From contig CALKHN010000013.1 in NCBI GenBank assembly GCA_937991535.1, positions 62,001 through 126,000 on the forward strand: a stretch of DNA of 64,000 nt, written 5' to 3'. This document shows, piece by piece, positions 26,508-35,673 of the stretch. Under the pieces are notes generated by a model that worked only from the letters and a program-made list of their open reading frames with translations, searched no databases and was not told where the DNA came from. The first letter of the stretch is position 1. Each line of letters starts with the position of its first letter. Both the position numbers and the translations under genes were made by a program. Source of the DNA: an uncultured Sphingobacteriales bacterium (GTDB lineage: Bacteria; Bacteroidota; Bacteroidia; Chitinophagales; Chitinophagaceae).

Positions 26508-26648
26508 ATGGCCCATTGCCGGCAGGATATTACAGTTCATGCATGGGTTTTTTGTAAAAAAGAATGGCAGATTGAAAAGGCTACAAAAATTCCGGTCCGT
26601 GTAAGATTAGGATCTCTTGAGTACTGCAACAGGATGGAAGGAAAATAA
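26508..26648 (+). CDS. Possible small protein or gene remnant (46 aa)
   Basis: Found by reading the 403-bp spacer between the sigma gene and the gene at 26756. ATG 26508 to TAA 26648 encodes 46 residues whose second half, VFCKKEWQIEKATKIPVRVR then LGSLEYCNRMEGK, looks like a folded C-terminal segment rather than random translation. The frame stays open upstream to at least 26403 without another ATG, so this could be the 3' end of a longer decayed gene. No clear promoter is visible. The rest of the spacer shows nothing else. Confidence 0.35.
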   Translation: MAHCRQDITVHAWVFCKKEWQIEKATKIPVRVRLGSLEYCNRMEGK

Positions 26649-26755
26649 GAAGATTAACTCCTGTCATTGGCGTAAGAAAATATAACGGATAAATGCAACC
26701 CTTTAAAAAACGGGCGATCTGTTTCAAATGGATAACAAAGCAGTTAACGCTCTTG

Positions 26756-27004
26756 TCAGTTCTTATTACAAAGGAAAATAAAGGGTTTTAGCTCACTTTG
26801 GTACATCAGTTGCACCAGGTACTTCTGGTCATGAAGCACCTTGTATTTATTCATATCAATAATTTCGTTTGCCCTGCAAAAAGTTTCAGGGGATTCCACA
26901 TGAAAAAGCATTTCATTTATCAACTCCACTTCATGTTCTATGGCCTGATTGTCCATAGACTCGTCTTTCAATAATACAAGCAAATCTCGATTGGATGTTT
27001 TCAT
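26756..27004 (-). CDS. Small hypothetical protein (82 aa)
   Basis: No family recognised. The 82-residue protein is acidic in its first half and probably helical (SMDNQAIEHEVELINEMLFHVE). It has no signal peptide or membrane segment and ends with a more hydrophobic stretch (LMYQSELKPFIFLCNKN). It sits next to the tiny lipoprotein gene at 27045 on the same strand, 40 bp downstream of it. Base composition looks like its neighbours. It may be genuine, but support is modest. Confidence 0.5.
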   Translation of the reverse strand: MKTSNRDLLVLLKDESMDNQAIEHEVELINEMLFHVESPETFCRANEIIDMNKYKVLHDQKYLVQLMYQSELKPFIFLCNKN

Positions 27005-27044
27005 ACTTATGGGATTTCAATTATGGGATAGTGTACTCGTTTTG

Positions 27045-27179
27045 TTAATAACCTACCATTCCCTTTTTACTGGGACAACCACAACCTTTTTGCCCTCCTT
27101 TAAAAATGCCGCAGCCTGCAGTCATAACTGCTATCAGCAGAAACAACACTAAAAAAATTTTATAACTTCTTTTCTTCAT
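27045..27179 (-). CDS. Tiny lipoprotein, 44 aa, ending in a Cys-rich SKKGMVGY tail
   Basis: Translated directly from the minus strand: ATG at 27177-27179 to TAA at 27045-27047, 44 residues. Residues 1-23 form a lipoprotein signal (KKRSYKIFLVLFLLIAVMTA followed by GC) with lipidation Cys at 23. The mature part is only about 22 residues: GIFKGGQKGCGCPSKKGMVG plus Tyr, with a CGC pair. The compact Cys-Gly tail suggests a conserved micro-lipoprotein. Too short for most ORF cut-offs. Function unknown. It and the 82-aa gene at 26756 are probably cotranscribed. Confidence 0.72.
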   Translation of the reverse strand: MKKRSYKIFLVLFLLIAVMTAGCGIFKGGQKGCGCPSKKGMVGY

Positions 27180-27295
27180 TATCTTCCGGATTGCTATGTA
27201 GCGTAAATTTAAACTAAATTATCTTTAAATTATTGTTAGAGTAAGGCGCTTTTTAAAAGCGTTAACAATAATACTCATTATAATTTGAAACGGGT

Positions 27296-28384
27296 ATGCA
27301 TTTTCCCAAAATATTAGTAGCGCCTTTAGACTGGGGACTGGGACATGCTACCCGTTGCATTCCCGTTATAAATGAGTTGGTTAGCCGGCATTGCTGTGTG
27401 TGGCTGGCAGCCGGCGGAAGTGGGTTACAGCTTCTTCGTAACGAGTTCCCGGAGTTGCCTTTTTTGTCTTTAAAAGGATATGATATTTTTTATCATAACA
27501 CAAAAAGTAATTTCAAATGGACTATAGCCAAGCAAATTCCCAAAATAGCAGCTTCCATAAAGCGGGAGCACAATTGGTTAAAAAAAGTAATGGATGACCA
27601 TCACTTCGATGTAATCATAAGTGACAACCGTTATGGACTTTATTCAAAAAAAGCGCTATCTGTTTTTATTACCCACCAGGTAAACATTACAACAGGCATG
27701 GGAAACCTGGCCGATAAATTACTTCAACAAATCAACTACAGGTATATCAAAAAATTTGATGAATGCTGGATCCCCGATTTTGAAGGACCGCAGAATTTGG
27801 CCGGTAAACTATCACATCCTTCTGTACTGCCGCCTCATACAAAATACATAGGCGCTTTGTCAAGATTTAAAAAAAAGGAGGGGAAAAAAAAATATGATCT
27901 GGTGATCATATTGTCGGGACCCGAACCGCGCCGTACAATATTTGAACAGTTGGTTTTAAACGAGCTCGAAACATACAACGGCAAGACTTTACTGGTGCGG
28001 GGAGTGGTGAACGGCAGCAATGCTTTAAACACTGTAACCAGGGCAGAAGTGGTTGATTTTCTTTCATCAGATGAGCTTAATACTGTCATCGAACAATCCA
28101 TGTGGGTGATTTGCCGCAGCGGGTACACTTCGGTTATGGACCTGGTGCAACTGGAACATAAGGCCATTCTGGTGCCTACACCCGGGCAGCCGGAGCAGGA
28201 ATATCTTGCACAATGGCTTCATCAGAACCAAATTTTTTATACCAGCACCGAAGCTTCATTTTCTTTACAACGAACTCTGCGAGAAGCAACGGGGTTTCCT
28301 TTTCGTTTTGCTGCATTTCAGCCTTTTTTGTCTGGCTATAAAACGCATATTGATCGGTTACTGCAAAAATTAAAACTAATTTGA
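27296..28384 (+). CDS. GT-B glycosyltransferase (MurG/GT28-like)
   Basis: A 362-residue soluble protein with two Rossmann-like halves. The N-terminal half begins KILVAPLDWGLGHATRCIPVINELV, the Gly-rich acceptor-side loop with GHATR as in MurG/UGT relatives. The C-terminal half has YDLVIILSGPEPRRT and RSGYTSVMDLVQLEHKAILVPTPGQPEQEYLAQWL, the donor nucleotide-sugar site. It fits the 'glycosyl transferase family 28' uncharacterised group of Bacteroidota. The donor and acceptor are unknown. Its 3' end overlaps the convergent SMR gene by 9 bp. Confidence 0.85.
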   Translation: MHFPKILVAPLDWGLGHATRCIPVINELVSRHCCVWLAAGGSGLQLLRNEFPELPFLSLKGYDIFYHNTKSNFKWTIAKQIPKIAASIKREHNWLKKVMDDHHFDVIISDNRYGLYSKKALSVFITHQVNITTGMGNLADKLLQQINYRYIKKFDECWIPDFEGPQNLAGKLSHPSVLPPHTKYIGALSRFKKKEGKKKYDLVIILSGPEPRRTIFEQLVLNELETYNGKTLLVRGVVNGSNALNTVTRAEVVDFLSSDELNTVIEQSMWVICRSGYTSVMDLVQLEHKAILVPTPGQPEQEYLAQWLHQNQIFYTSTEASFSLQRTLREATGFPFRFAAFQPFLSGYKTHIDRLLQKLKLI

Positions 28385-28702
28385 CACGGCTTTTAACCCG
28401 ATTATAGAACCGATAAGCGTAGCAATAAAGAAAACGCGCCAAAAATCAGCAGGTTCTTTAAATACAAAAATGCCAACCAAAGCCGTACCAACAGCGCCAA
28501 TGCCTGTCCATACTGCATAAGCCGTACCAATAGGCAATGTTTGCGTTGCTTTAACCAATAAATACATACTAATGGCGAGGCATACAAAAAAACCTGCATA
28601 CCATAAATTAGCTGTACTGCCGGTTGATTCCTTTGCCTTGCCTAAACACGATGCAAAACCAACCTCAAACAAACCCGCAATAATCAATATCACCCAGTTC
28701 AT
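28376..28702 (-). CDS. sugE: SMR-family transporter, Gdx/SugE type
   Basis: A 108-residue protein with four transmembrane helices, typical of small multidrug resistance dimers. Glu13 in GLFEVGFASC is the proton/substrate-coupling residue. The Gdx (guanidinium exporter) subtype is suggested by the SugE-like sequence LLVKATQTLPIGTAYAVWTGIGAVGTALVGI. Upstream sequence (28703-28867) shows no recognisable guanidine riboswitch, so the substrate stays open. A 7-bp inverted repeat CATGATC/GATCATG spans 28800-28845 in that spacer. Confidence 0.92.
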   Translation of the reverse strand: MNWVILIIAGLFEVGFASCLGKAKESTGSTANLWYAGFFVCLAISMYLLVKATQTLPIGTAYAVWTGIGAVGTALVGIFVFKEPADFWRVFFIATLIGSIIGLKAVSN

Positions 28703-28867
28703 ACGTTTATTTATGTATTTAAAAAAAATTAATACCGTTTGAAAAAGTAGCCAGTATGTTTAAGTAAAACAAGTCTTTCATTTTTACACACTCACTTTTC
28801 ATGATCATATACAACATAACCTGCCCTTGCCAGGCCACGATCATGTACAAACCAGGAATAAAGTGAA

Positions 28868-29584
28868 TTATAATAATTTCACAGCCCGTTTAAGATCTTC
28901 CGGTGTATCAATGCCAACTCCTTTATAGTCTACAATGGTCATACGCAGTGGTATACCGTATTCAAGGAACCGCAGGCATTCTATTTTCTCGGCATCTTCG
29001 AGCGGGGTAACAGGCCACTTTGTAAATTTCAGTAATGCCTGCTTCGTAAAAGCATATATGCCTATGTGTTCATAGTGTACAATAGCAATGGACTCGTTGC
29101 GCGGATAAGGAATAACATTGCGGCTGAACAGCAGGGAGTTCATTTTAAGATCGGTAACAACTTTTACAATATGGGGGTTTTCAATCAGTTCTTTTTCCGC
29201 AAGCGGGCGCATCATTGAGGCCACTTCCACCGTTTCATCATTAAATAATTCAATGAGTTGCTGCAATGGCCTGCGTTTAACAAACGGTGTATCGCCCTGC
29301 ACGTTCACAATAATGTCAACATCCATTTGCGCAGCGGCTTCGGCAATACGGTCGCTGCCACATTCATGTTCCTTTACACTCATCATTGCATTACCACCAT
29401 GCCTTTTTATTTCATTGTAAATGATGTCGCTGTCTGTTATTACCCAAACCTCATCAAACAAACCTGTGGCAACCGTATTGTCGTGGGTGTGCCGAATAAC
29501 ACTTTTATCGCCCAGCATTTTCATCAGTTTGCCCGGAAAGCGGGAAGCCGCATAACGCGCAGGAATCATGGCAACGATCTTCAT
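28868..29584 (-). CDS. kdsB: 3-deoxy-manno-octulosonate cytidylyltransferase
   Basis: Activates Kdo as CMP-Kdo for lipopolysaccharide inner-core synthesis, which confirms a Gram-negative outer membrane. The 238-residue GT-A nucleotidyltransferase has MIPARYAASRFPGKLM at the N-terminus, VWVITDSDIIYNEI, VNVQGDTPFV near residue 95 (metal-binding Asp), and the C-terminal EDAEKIECLRFLE with GIDTPEDLKRA. The ATG at 29582-29584 gives the usual MKIVAMIPARYA; the TTG two codons upstream is unlikely. Confidence 0.96.
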   Translation of the reverse strand: MKIVAMIPARYAASRFPGKLMKMLGDKSVIRHTHDNTVATGLFDEVWVITDSDIIYNEIKRHGGNAMMSVKEHECGSDRIAEAAAQMDVDIIVNVQGDTPFVKRRPLQQLIELFNDETVEVASMMRPLAEKELIENPHIVKVVTDLKMNSLLFSRNVIPYPRNESIAIVHYEHIGIYAFTKQALLKFTKWPVTPLEDAEKIECLRFLEYGIPLRMTIVDYKGVGIDTPEDLKRAVKLL

Positions 29585-29615
29585 GAGCAATTTTTTTTCA
29601 AAGATAGGGTGATCA

Positions 29616-30434
29616 TTAGTAATCTGTCTTTATGGTTTTGTCAAATGGTATTCTAAACTGATAGCCAATGTTCTCATCATCGCTGCCTTCGAGTACATCC
29701 AATCCATACTTCAGGTTCCTGGGGTCTTCGTAAGCAAACGTTCCAAACAGCCGGTCCCACAGCGAAAAAATATTAGCGAAATTGGTATCGGTAAGCGGCC
29801 GCTCAAAATGATGGTGCACCTTATGTACATTTGGTGTGATAAATAGCCAGCTAAACGGCTTATCCAGCCACAAAGGCACTCTTATATTGGCATGGGTAAA
29901 ATGGGTAAATAAACCAGAAACACTACGGTATAGAAAATAATAGCCAACCGGAACGCCCAACACCAGTACGCCTATTACAGTTGAAGTTTCCCGGAACAGC
30001 CACTCACCCGGGTGATGGCGGGTACCGGTGGTTACATCTACCTTGGTATCGCTATGATGCACCATGTGAAATTTCCACATCCATTTAACCTTATGCATCA
30101 GGTAGTGCGGGGCATACTGCCCGAAAAAATCGAGAAATAAAAGCGCTACTAATATTTTTGACCATACCGGCCAATCAAGTAAATACAATAAGCCGAACTC
30201 GTGTGCAGTTACCCAATGGCATACCAAAATAGTAGTATAGCCAAAAATAATGTTAAGCACAAGTGTGCAGGCTAAAAAAACAAGGTTAACACCGGCGTGC
30301 CGGTATCTTTCAAAAGAAAAGCTAAACAAAGGATAATAACCTTCGATCAGCCAAAAGAAAATCATTCCCCCCATCAATATCAGCACCCGGTGAGCGCTGG
30401 ATATATTCTCCCAGTATTGAAGAAAATCGTTCAT
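29616..30434 (-). CDS. Sterol desaturase / fatty acid hydroxylase superfamily protein
   Basis: A 272-residue di-iron membrane oxygenase. Four to five hydrophobic helices carry the three His clusters: HYLMH, then WKFHMVHHSD in the middle, and HKVHHHFE towards the C-terminus (NVHKVHHHFERPLTDTNFAN). These eight histidines are the hallmark of the superfamily, which hydroxylates or desaturates lipids and carotenoids with O2. The substrate is unknown. It precedes kdsB on the same strand by 31 bp, hinting at a lipid or envelope role. Confidence 0.92.
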   Translation of the reverse strand: MNDFLQYWENISSAHRVLILMGGMIFFWLIEGYYPLFSFSFERYRHAGVNLVFLACTLVLNIIFGYTTILVCHWVTAHEFGLLYLLDWPVWSKILVALLFLDFFGQYAPHYLMHKVKWMWKFHMVHHSDTKVDVTTGTRHHPGEWLFRETSTVIGVLVLGVPVGYYFLYRSVSGLFTHFTHANIRVPLWLDKPFSWLFITPNVHKVHHHFERPLTDTNFANIFSLWDRLFGTFAYEDPRNLKYGLDVLEGSDDENIGYQFRIPFDKTIKTDY

Positions 30435-30475
30435 TACGGTAGATTATACAGAAAAGTTACGAAGATTTTTGGAGG

Positions 30476-30904
30476 TCAATTGGAAGAAAAAGACGGGGAA
30501 AACACATCTGGTATTTCATCAAACTCGAAACCGCATGCAAAACAATGGTATACCTTTTTGATGCTTACTGCGTAGCTGCCAAAAAGAAAACCAATTACGG
30601 CGCTTAACCAATTTCCCGATTTCTGAGGGTTACTGATGTATTCTACATTGTGCGAGTGGCAATTGGGGCATTGGAGATGTTTTCTTTTCTCCTTATCGAA
30701 CTGCAGCAGCAGATCAGCGGCTTTTTGAGCATCGGCTTCAGGAACAGTTAGTTTTATTCCCCCGATAGCATTGGTTAGTATCGGATCAATCGTTACAGTG
30801 TATTCGTCGCGCAAAAAACAGGTTATTCCTTCATTTTGCAGCTTCCCGAGTATAATATTGGCGTCAATATAATTATCAAAACTTCTTATCGCAATGAAGT
30901 TCAT
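30476..30904 (-). CDS. DUF2007 protein with C-terminal zinc ribbon
   Basis: A 142-residue protein. The first 70 residues match DUF2007, a small ferredoxin-like putative signal-transducing domain (IRSFDNYIDANIILGKLQNE followed by GITCFLRDEYT and KLTVPEADAQKAADLL). A zinc ribbon with CPNCHSH near residue 79 and CFACGFEF near 120 flanks a short hydrophobic stretch (GNWLSAVIGFLFGSYAV). Function unknown. It follows dnaN by 19 bp on the same strand, so the two may share a transcript. Confidence 0.85.
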   Translation of the reverse strand: MNFIAIRSFDNYIDANIILGKLQNEGITCFLRDEYTVTIDPILTNAIGGIKLTVPEADAQKAADLLLQFDKEKRKHLQCPNCHSHNVEYISNPQKSGNWLSAVIGFLFGSYAVSIKKVYHCFACGFEFDEIPDVFSPSFSSN

Positions 30905-30923
30905 AAGCCATAAAGTTAAAATG

Positions 30924-32039
30924 CTACTGATTCAGCATCAGGGGCATTGCCAGCATCAGCAGTTCCTCATTGTCCTCTTTTTCTACCGGGGTTAAAATGC
31001 CGGCTTTTGTAGGCGTTGACAATTCCATTACCACTTCGCTGCTGTCTGTGGCATTAAGCAGTTCTATTAGGAATTTTGCGTTAAAAGCAATCTGTATATC
31101 TTCCCCCTCATAGCGGCAGTTCATTCTTTCGTTGCCCTCAAAGCTAAAATCAATATCCTGGGCAGCCAATTGCAATTCCGCACCCGTAATACTAAGCGCC
31201 ACCTGGTTGGTGCTCTTGTTGCTGAACACGCTCACCCGCCTCAGTGCATTCTGGAAATCGGAACGGCTTACCGTCATTTTATACGGGTTTTCTGCCGGAA
31301 TCACTACTTTATAGTCGGGAAAGCGGGCGTCAATTAAACGGCAAACCAGCTCGGTGGCGCCGTGATCAATAAAGAGATGATTATTGTTATACGATACCTT
31401 TAGCTCATCCCCGTTATCCGGAAGTGCGGTTTTTAAAAGATTCAATGGTTTTTTGGGAACAATAAAACTGTCTTTCTGAGGGCAGCTTACATCCGTTTTT
31501 CGATAGCGCACAAGGCGGTGAGCATCGGTAGCCACAAACGTAATTCCTTTGGGATCCAATTCAAAAAATACACCTGTCATGGCAGGGCGAAGATCATCAT
31601 TGCTAACAGCAAAAAGTGTTTTGTTGATGGCCGTTACCAGAGCAGCTGAACTCATGGTGAACATATTTGTATCTTTTGCTGCCGGCTCTTTGGGAAAATT
31701 ATCCGGGTTTTCGCCCATTACCTTATACTTGCCGTTGTCGCTCGTGATTTCTACTCCAAAATTTTTATCAATCGTAAAAGTAAGGGGCTGATCAGGAAGA
31801 TTTTTTAATGAATCTATCAGTATTTTTGCCGGAATACATATGCGTCCGCTGTCGCGGGCTTCAATTTCAAGATGGATCTTCATTACTGTTTCCAGGTCCG
31901 TAGCCACCACGGTGAGTTTGCTGTTGTCTATTTCAAATAAAAAATCTTCCAGGATGGGCAATACGGTGTTGGCGCTGATAACGCCGCCGATATGCTGTAA
32001 CTGCTTTAGCAGTGCGGATGAGGAAACAATAAACTTCAT
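30924..32039 (-). CDS. dnaN: DNA polymerase III beta sliding clamp
   Basis: Ring-forming processivity clamp for chromosomal replication. The 371 residues match the family length and show the three repeated clamp domains. The first begins MKFIVSSSALLKQLQHIGGV. Domain 2 has GVFFELDPKGITFVATDAHRLVRYRK, and domain 3 ends with LTPVEKEDNEELLMLAMPLMLN, the conserved protein-binding C-terminus. It is not next to dnaA or recF here, so this is not obvious origin DNA. Confidence 0.98.
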   Translation of the reverse strand: MKFIVSSSALLKQLQHIGGVISANTVLPILEDFLFEIDNSKLTVVATDLETVMKIHLEIEARDSGRICIPAKILIDSLKNLPDQPLTFTIDKNFGVEITSDNGKYKVMGENPDNFPKEPAAKDTNMFTMSSAALVTAINKTLFAVSNDDLRPAMTGVFFELDPKGITFVATDAHRLVRYRKTDVSCPQKDSFIVPKKPLNLLKTALPDNGDELKVSYNNNHLFIDHGATELVCRLIDARFPDYKVVIPAENPYKMTVSRSDFQNALRRVSVFSNKSTNQVALSITGAELQLAAQDIDFSFEGNERMNCRYEGEDIQIAFNAKFLIELLNATDSSEVVMELSTPTKAGILTPVEKEDNEELLMLAMPLMLNQ

Positions 32040-32064
32040 AAATCGCTTAAAATTAGGATTATGG

Positions 32065-32072
32065 CAAATATA
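32065..32072 (-). promoter_or_regulatory. Candidate -7 box of dnaN
   Basis: TATATTTG on the minus strand, an exact TAnnTTTG, 25 nt before the ATG. A -33 TTG is not obvious. Confidence 0.4.
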
Positions 32073-32168
32073 GAATTAAGCCGATAAAACTACCCTTATT
32101 TTTTCAAACAATATCAACCACTAATCCACTAACTTTCGGCTTCGGTCAACAACACGATATTTATTGAT

Positions 32169-32639
32169 ATGATACCACACGGTAAGGTTTCCCAGGAACA
32201 GGCTTTCACGAAAATAAAGTACTACTGCGCTTACCAGGAGCGGAGCCATAAGGAAGTTATGGGTAAGTTGTATGATTTGGGCTTATACAAAAATGAAGCA
32301 GAGCTGTTGCTTTCGCTGTTGATAGAAGAGGGATACCTGAACGAAGAACGCTTTGCCATACAATTTGCAGGAGGTAAGTTCAGGATAAAACAATGGGGCA
32401 AAAAGAAAATAGAGCAGGCGCTGAAAGAAAAGCAGGTAAGCAGCTATTGTATAAAAAAAGCAATGGCGCAAATTGATGAAACCGATTACCGAAAAACGCT
32501 GCAACAGTTGAGCACCAGGAAATGGGAGCAACTGAAGGGAGAAAAAAACATTTTTATAAAAAAAAGAAAATTGCAGGATTACCTGCTGCAAAAAGGCTAT
32601 GAATATGAGCTGGTGAAAGAAGCGGTGAGTACTAAGTAG
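32169..32639 (+). CDS. recX: Regulatory protein RecX
   Basis: Modulates RecA filaments. The 156-residue all-helical protein is built from three-helix RecX repeats: SQEQAFTKIKYYCAYQERSH then KEVMGKLYDLGL, LIEEGYLNEERFAIQFAGGKF (the most conserved segment), and KLQDYLLQKGYEYELVKEAV. The length is normal for the family. recA is not in the window. The gene stands alone between dnaN and the nuo operon, and its 3' flank carries a TAAGTGGTAAGT low-complexity phrase. Confidence 0.93.
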   Translation: MIPHGKVSQEQAFTKIKYYCAYQERSHKEVMGKLYDLGLYKNEAELLLSLLIEEGYLNEERFAIQFAGGKFRIKQWGKKKIEQALKEKQVSSYCIKKAMAQIDETDYRKTLQQLSTRKWEQLKGEKNIFIKKRKLQDYLLQKGYEYELVKEAVSTK

Positions 32640-32655
32640 TAAGTGGTAAGTATGG

Positions 32656-34095
32656 TTACCGGATCAGCAAAAATTCCCGGATGCCCTCCACTGCCCTGCC
32701 CGGGAAAATACCCAGCCAGCATAAGAGAAGCATCATTACAATTAAGGCAAGATAGGTAGAGACAGAGAAGAATGGGTGAAGACTTTTTGCCGCAATGGTG
32801 GCTGACGAAGGTGCGGCAAATAAGGTACTTACAACGCGCAGGTAATAATACAAACCCATAACACTGGTTATGACCAGCACCAGAACAGGAAGCCATAAAT
32901 TTTGCTGAACACCCGATGCCAGTATAAAAAATTTAGCAATAAATCCGGCTGTAAGCGGAATACCTGCAAGGGAAAGGAGGCTAATGGTTAATACGGCCGT
33001 TAAGATGGGTTGCCTGTGAAACAGCCCTTTGTAAACCGCCAGCTCCTCAGCATCTTTCATGCGGGTAGATAGCACAGAAACAACGCCAAACACGGCCAAT
33101 AAAGTAATGGAATAAGCAAGCAGGTAAAAAGACGCGGCTTCCACTCCGGCAGCGTTGCCTGGCAGGAACGCCACCAGCAGGTAGCCAAAATGCGCAATGG
33201 ATGAGTAGCCCATCAGGCGCTTTATATTCTGTTGCCGCAATGCCAGCAGGTTGCCCACTATCATAGAGGCCATGGCAATAACAGAAAAGATGGTGATCAT
33301 AAGCGGGTACTGCTGCAGGTTTACCGATAGCGCAAATCGCAGCAATACAGCAAACACGCCAATTTTAGATACCGTAGCAATGAAGGCTGTTACCGGCGCC
33401 GGAGCGCCCTGGTACACATCGGCCGCCCATAAATGGAAGGGTACCAATGCCAGCTTAAAGCCTATAGCCACGATCATGATCCCGAAGCCCATATTGAACA
33501 GTACCGATGATGAGGACTCCTTTATGCTTTGCGCGATGCGCTCAAATTCCATGCTTCCGGTTTCCATATATATAAGTGCCATACCAAACAAAAGAAATGC
33601 GGAAGACACCGCGGCCAGCACCAGGTATTTCATGCCCGATTCCACTGCATTATTACGGTTGCGCAGGTAGGCGATCAGCGCGTATAAACTTACGCTCAGC
33701 ACTTCGAGCCCTATGAACAGCGAAATAAAATGGGTGCTGATGGTAAGCACCGCAGCGCCCAGGGTGGCCAGGAACAACAGTATATAGTACTCTTTCGGGT
33801 TCTCTTCCCGTTCCTCAAAATAAACATAAGAAAACAAGCCTACTGCCATCATGGAAAAAATGATCATGCCTGTAAACAATGCGCCAAATCCGTCTACCAC
33901 AAACAATGGCGGGATAGTTTGGGGCAGCGTGTCTTTTACATACCACATGGCAAGGATCACTGAGCATGCCATAAGAAATGCTGCAACCTGTATAACAGTA
34001 TGGCTCATGCGAAACGCAATGAGCAGTATCACAGTCATTGATGCTGCGGCCAGCACCATAAAAGGAAGAAGCGCTTCAAATTGAAGTTCATTCAT
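32656..34095 (-). CDS. nuoN: NADH-quinone oxidoreductase subunit N
   Basis: One of three antiporter-like membrane subunits (with NuoL and NuoM) that translocate protons in complex I. It has 479 residues and about 14 transmembrane helices. The conserved core includes LFIGLEVLSVSLYALIAY (key Glu), GFKLALVPFHLWAADVYQGA with the essential Lys and the WxxDVY motif, and MGYSSIAHFGYLLVAF. It is the last gene of the nuo operon, 111 bp after nuoM. Confidence 0.97.
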   Translation of the reverse strand: MNELQFEALLPFMVLAAASMTVILLIAFRMSHTVIQVAAFLMACSVILAMWYVKDTLPQTIPPLFVVDGFGALFTGMIIFSMMAVGLFSYVYFEEREENPKEYYILLFLATLGAAVLTISTHFISLFIGLEVLSVSLYALIAYLRNRNNAVESGMKYLVLAAVSSAFLLFGMALIYMETGSMEFERIAQSIKESSSSVLFNMGFGIMIVAIGFKLALVPFHLWAADVYQGAPAPVTAFIATVSKIGVFAVLLRFALSVNLQQYPLMITIFSVIAMASMIVGNLLALRQQNIKRLMGYSSIAHFGYLLVAFLPGNAAGVEAASFYLLAYSITLLAVFGVVSVLSTRMKDAEELAVYKGLFHRQPILTAVLTISLLSLAGIPLTAGFIAKFFILASGVQQNLWLPVLVLVITSVMGLYYYLRVVSTLFAAPSSATIAAKSLHPFFSVSTYLALIVMMLLLCWLGIFPGRAVEGIREFLLIR

Positions 34096-34206
34096 ACTTC
34101 AGCAATAAACAATGAATAATATTGGTTTCGGCGATTGTCCATCAGCTTTCGGCTATCAGCCAATACAGGGCATAATAACCAATCAACCGCTCAACCGCCT
34201 ATCCGG

Positions 34207-35673
34207 TCAACTAACGAACAACCCACTCACTACACCTTTCACCATATCTATAACAGGCTGCGGAAACAGTCCTAATACAACAATACTGATGGTTAGTGCC
34301 GACATCATTACCCATTCCCGTACGTTTAAATCTTTCAGCGGCGCTGCTACCGAAACCGGACCCAAAAAAACCTTTTGCATCATCCGCAAAGCATAGCATG
34401 CCGAAAAAATCAATCCGAGTGTGGCCAACACCGTTAGTGCAATGTTAACAGAAAACGCCCCAATAAGGATGAGGAACTCCGCGATAAAATTGCCCAGCAT
34501 GGGCAGGCCCAGGGAGGCCATGGTAAACACCATTGCAGCCCCACCCATGAAAGGCATAGCCGTCCATAATCCGCCCATCCGGTTAATATCCCTGGTGTGC
34601 AATCTTTCTTTAAGCATACCGGCAATTATAAACAAAGCGCCGGTGCTTATACCGTGCGTAAGTATTTGCATAATTACGCCCTGCATGGCTATTTCGTTAA
34701 AAGCAAAAATGCCCAGCAGTACAAATCCCATATGGCTCACCGATGTGTAGGCGATCAACCGTTTCAGATCTGTTTGGGCAAAGGCAAGGAAGGCGCCATA
34801 TAAAATACCTATGGCGCCCAGGAGCATGGCCCACCAGGCAAATGCCTGTGCCTGCTGGGGAAATAATGTGAGCACAAAACGGATAATGCCATAAGCGCCC
34901 GTTTTCAGTAATAATCCTGCAAGGATTAAACTTCCTGCTGTTGGGGCTTCACTATGTGCATCGGGCAGCCAGTTATGAAAAGGCACAACCGGCAGTTTAA
35001 CCATAAAGGCGATCAGAAATCCCATCATGATCCATTTTGCAGAGGAAGCTTCGGGTGAAGTATGGAGGAGATCAAAATAATCAAAGGAATATATACCGGT
35101 TTGTTGCGCGTGAATAAAATACAAAGCCAGTACAGATAGCAGCATCAACAAACCACCTGCCTGAGTAAAGAGGAAAAATTTATAGGATGCATACCGTCGG
35201 TTGCTATCGCCCCATATTGAGATCAAAAAATACATGGGCACCAGCATTACTTCCCAGAAGAAATAGAACAGGAAGAGATCCATCGCTACAAACACACCAC
35301 AAATGCCCGCGAGGGTCCATAGCAGGTTAAAAAAATAAAAACCGTGCTTTTCTTTGATCTCACTCCATGAGCAGAGCACCGACAAAATACCCAGAAAAAA
35401 AGTTAAGAGCAGCAACACCAGGCTTAAGCCGTCTAATGCCAGGTGAAAACTGATGCCGAAAGAAGGGATCCAGTTAAGCCGGTAATTGATGAACCAGCTA
35501 CCGGCTTCCCCTGCAGCATCTTTATATTGTAAGCAAAGCCATACAGCAATTACAAGCCCTGCGGCAGTGGCACATAAAGCAATCCACCTGGAAAGCGCTT
35601 TGTTCCACTGTGCCAGCAGCCAGCACAATACACCTCCAATAAGCAATATCGCAATCAGCCATACCAGTATCAT
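34207..35673 (-). CDS. nuoM: NADH-quinone oxidoreductase subunit M
   Basis: Antiporter-like proton channel subunit of complex I, 488 residues and about 14 helices. It shows LFYFFWEVMLVPMYFLISIWG (key Glu), MVKLPVVPFHNWLPDAHSEAPTAGS with the essential Lys and the HNWLPDAH signature, and AYTSVSHMGFVLLG. It overlaps nuoL by 4 bp, indicating translational coupling. Confidence 0.97.
   Translation of the reverse strand: MILVWLIAILLIGGVLCWLLAQWNKALSRWIALCATAAGLVIAVWLCLQYKDAAGEAGSWFINYRLNWIPSFGISFHLALDGLSLVLLLLTFFLGILSVLCSWSEIKEKHGFYFFNLLWTLAGICGVFVAMDLFLFYFFWEVMLVPMYFLISIWGDSNRRYASYKFFLFTQAGGLLMLLSVLALYFIHAQQTGIYSFDYFDLLHTSPEASSAKWIMMGFLIAFMVKLPVVPFHNWLPDAHSEAPTAGSLILAGLLLKTGAYGIIRFVLTLFPQQAQAFAWWAMLLGAIGILYGAFLAFAQTDLKRLIAYTSVSHMGFVLLGIFAFNEIAMQGVIMQILTHGISTGALFIIAGMLKERLHTRDINRMGGLWTAMPFMGGAAMVFTMASLGLPMLGNFIAEFLILIGAFSVNIALTVLATLGLIFSACYALRMMQKVFLGPVSVAAPLKDLNVREWVMMSALTISIVVLGLFPQPVIDMVKGVVSGLFVS

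Noticed and set aside
28703..28867. Guanidine riboswitch upstream of the SugE/Gdx gene
   Set aside because: I looked for the paired ACGR-loop stems or a ykkC-type fold. Only a 7-bp inverted repeat was present.
32169..32639. Replication origin near dnaN
   Set aside because: No dnaA, recF, DnaA boxes or AT-rich repeat array is seen. dnaN is often away from the origin in this phylum.
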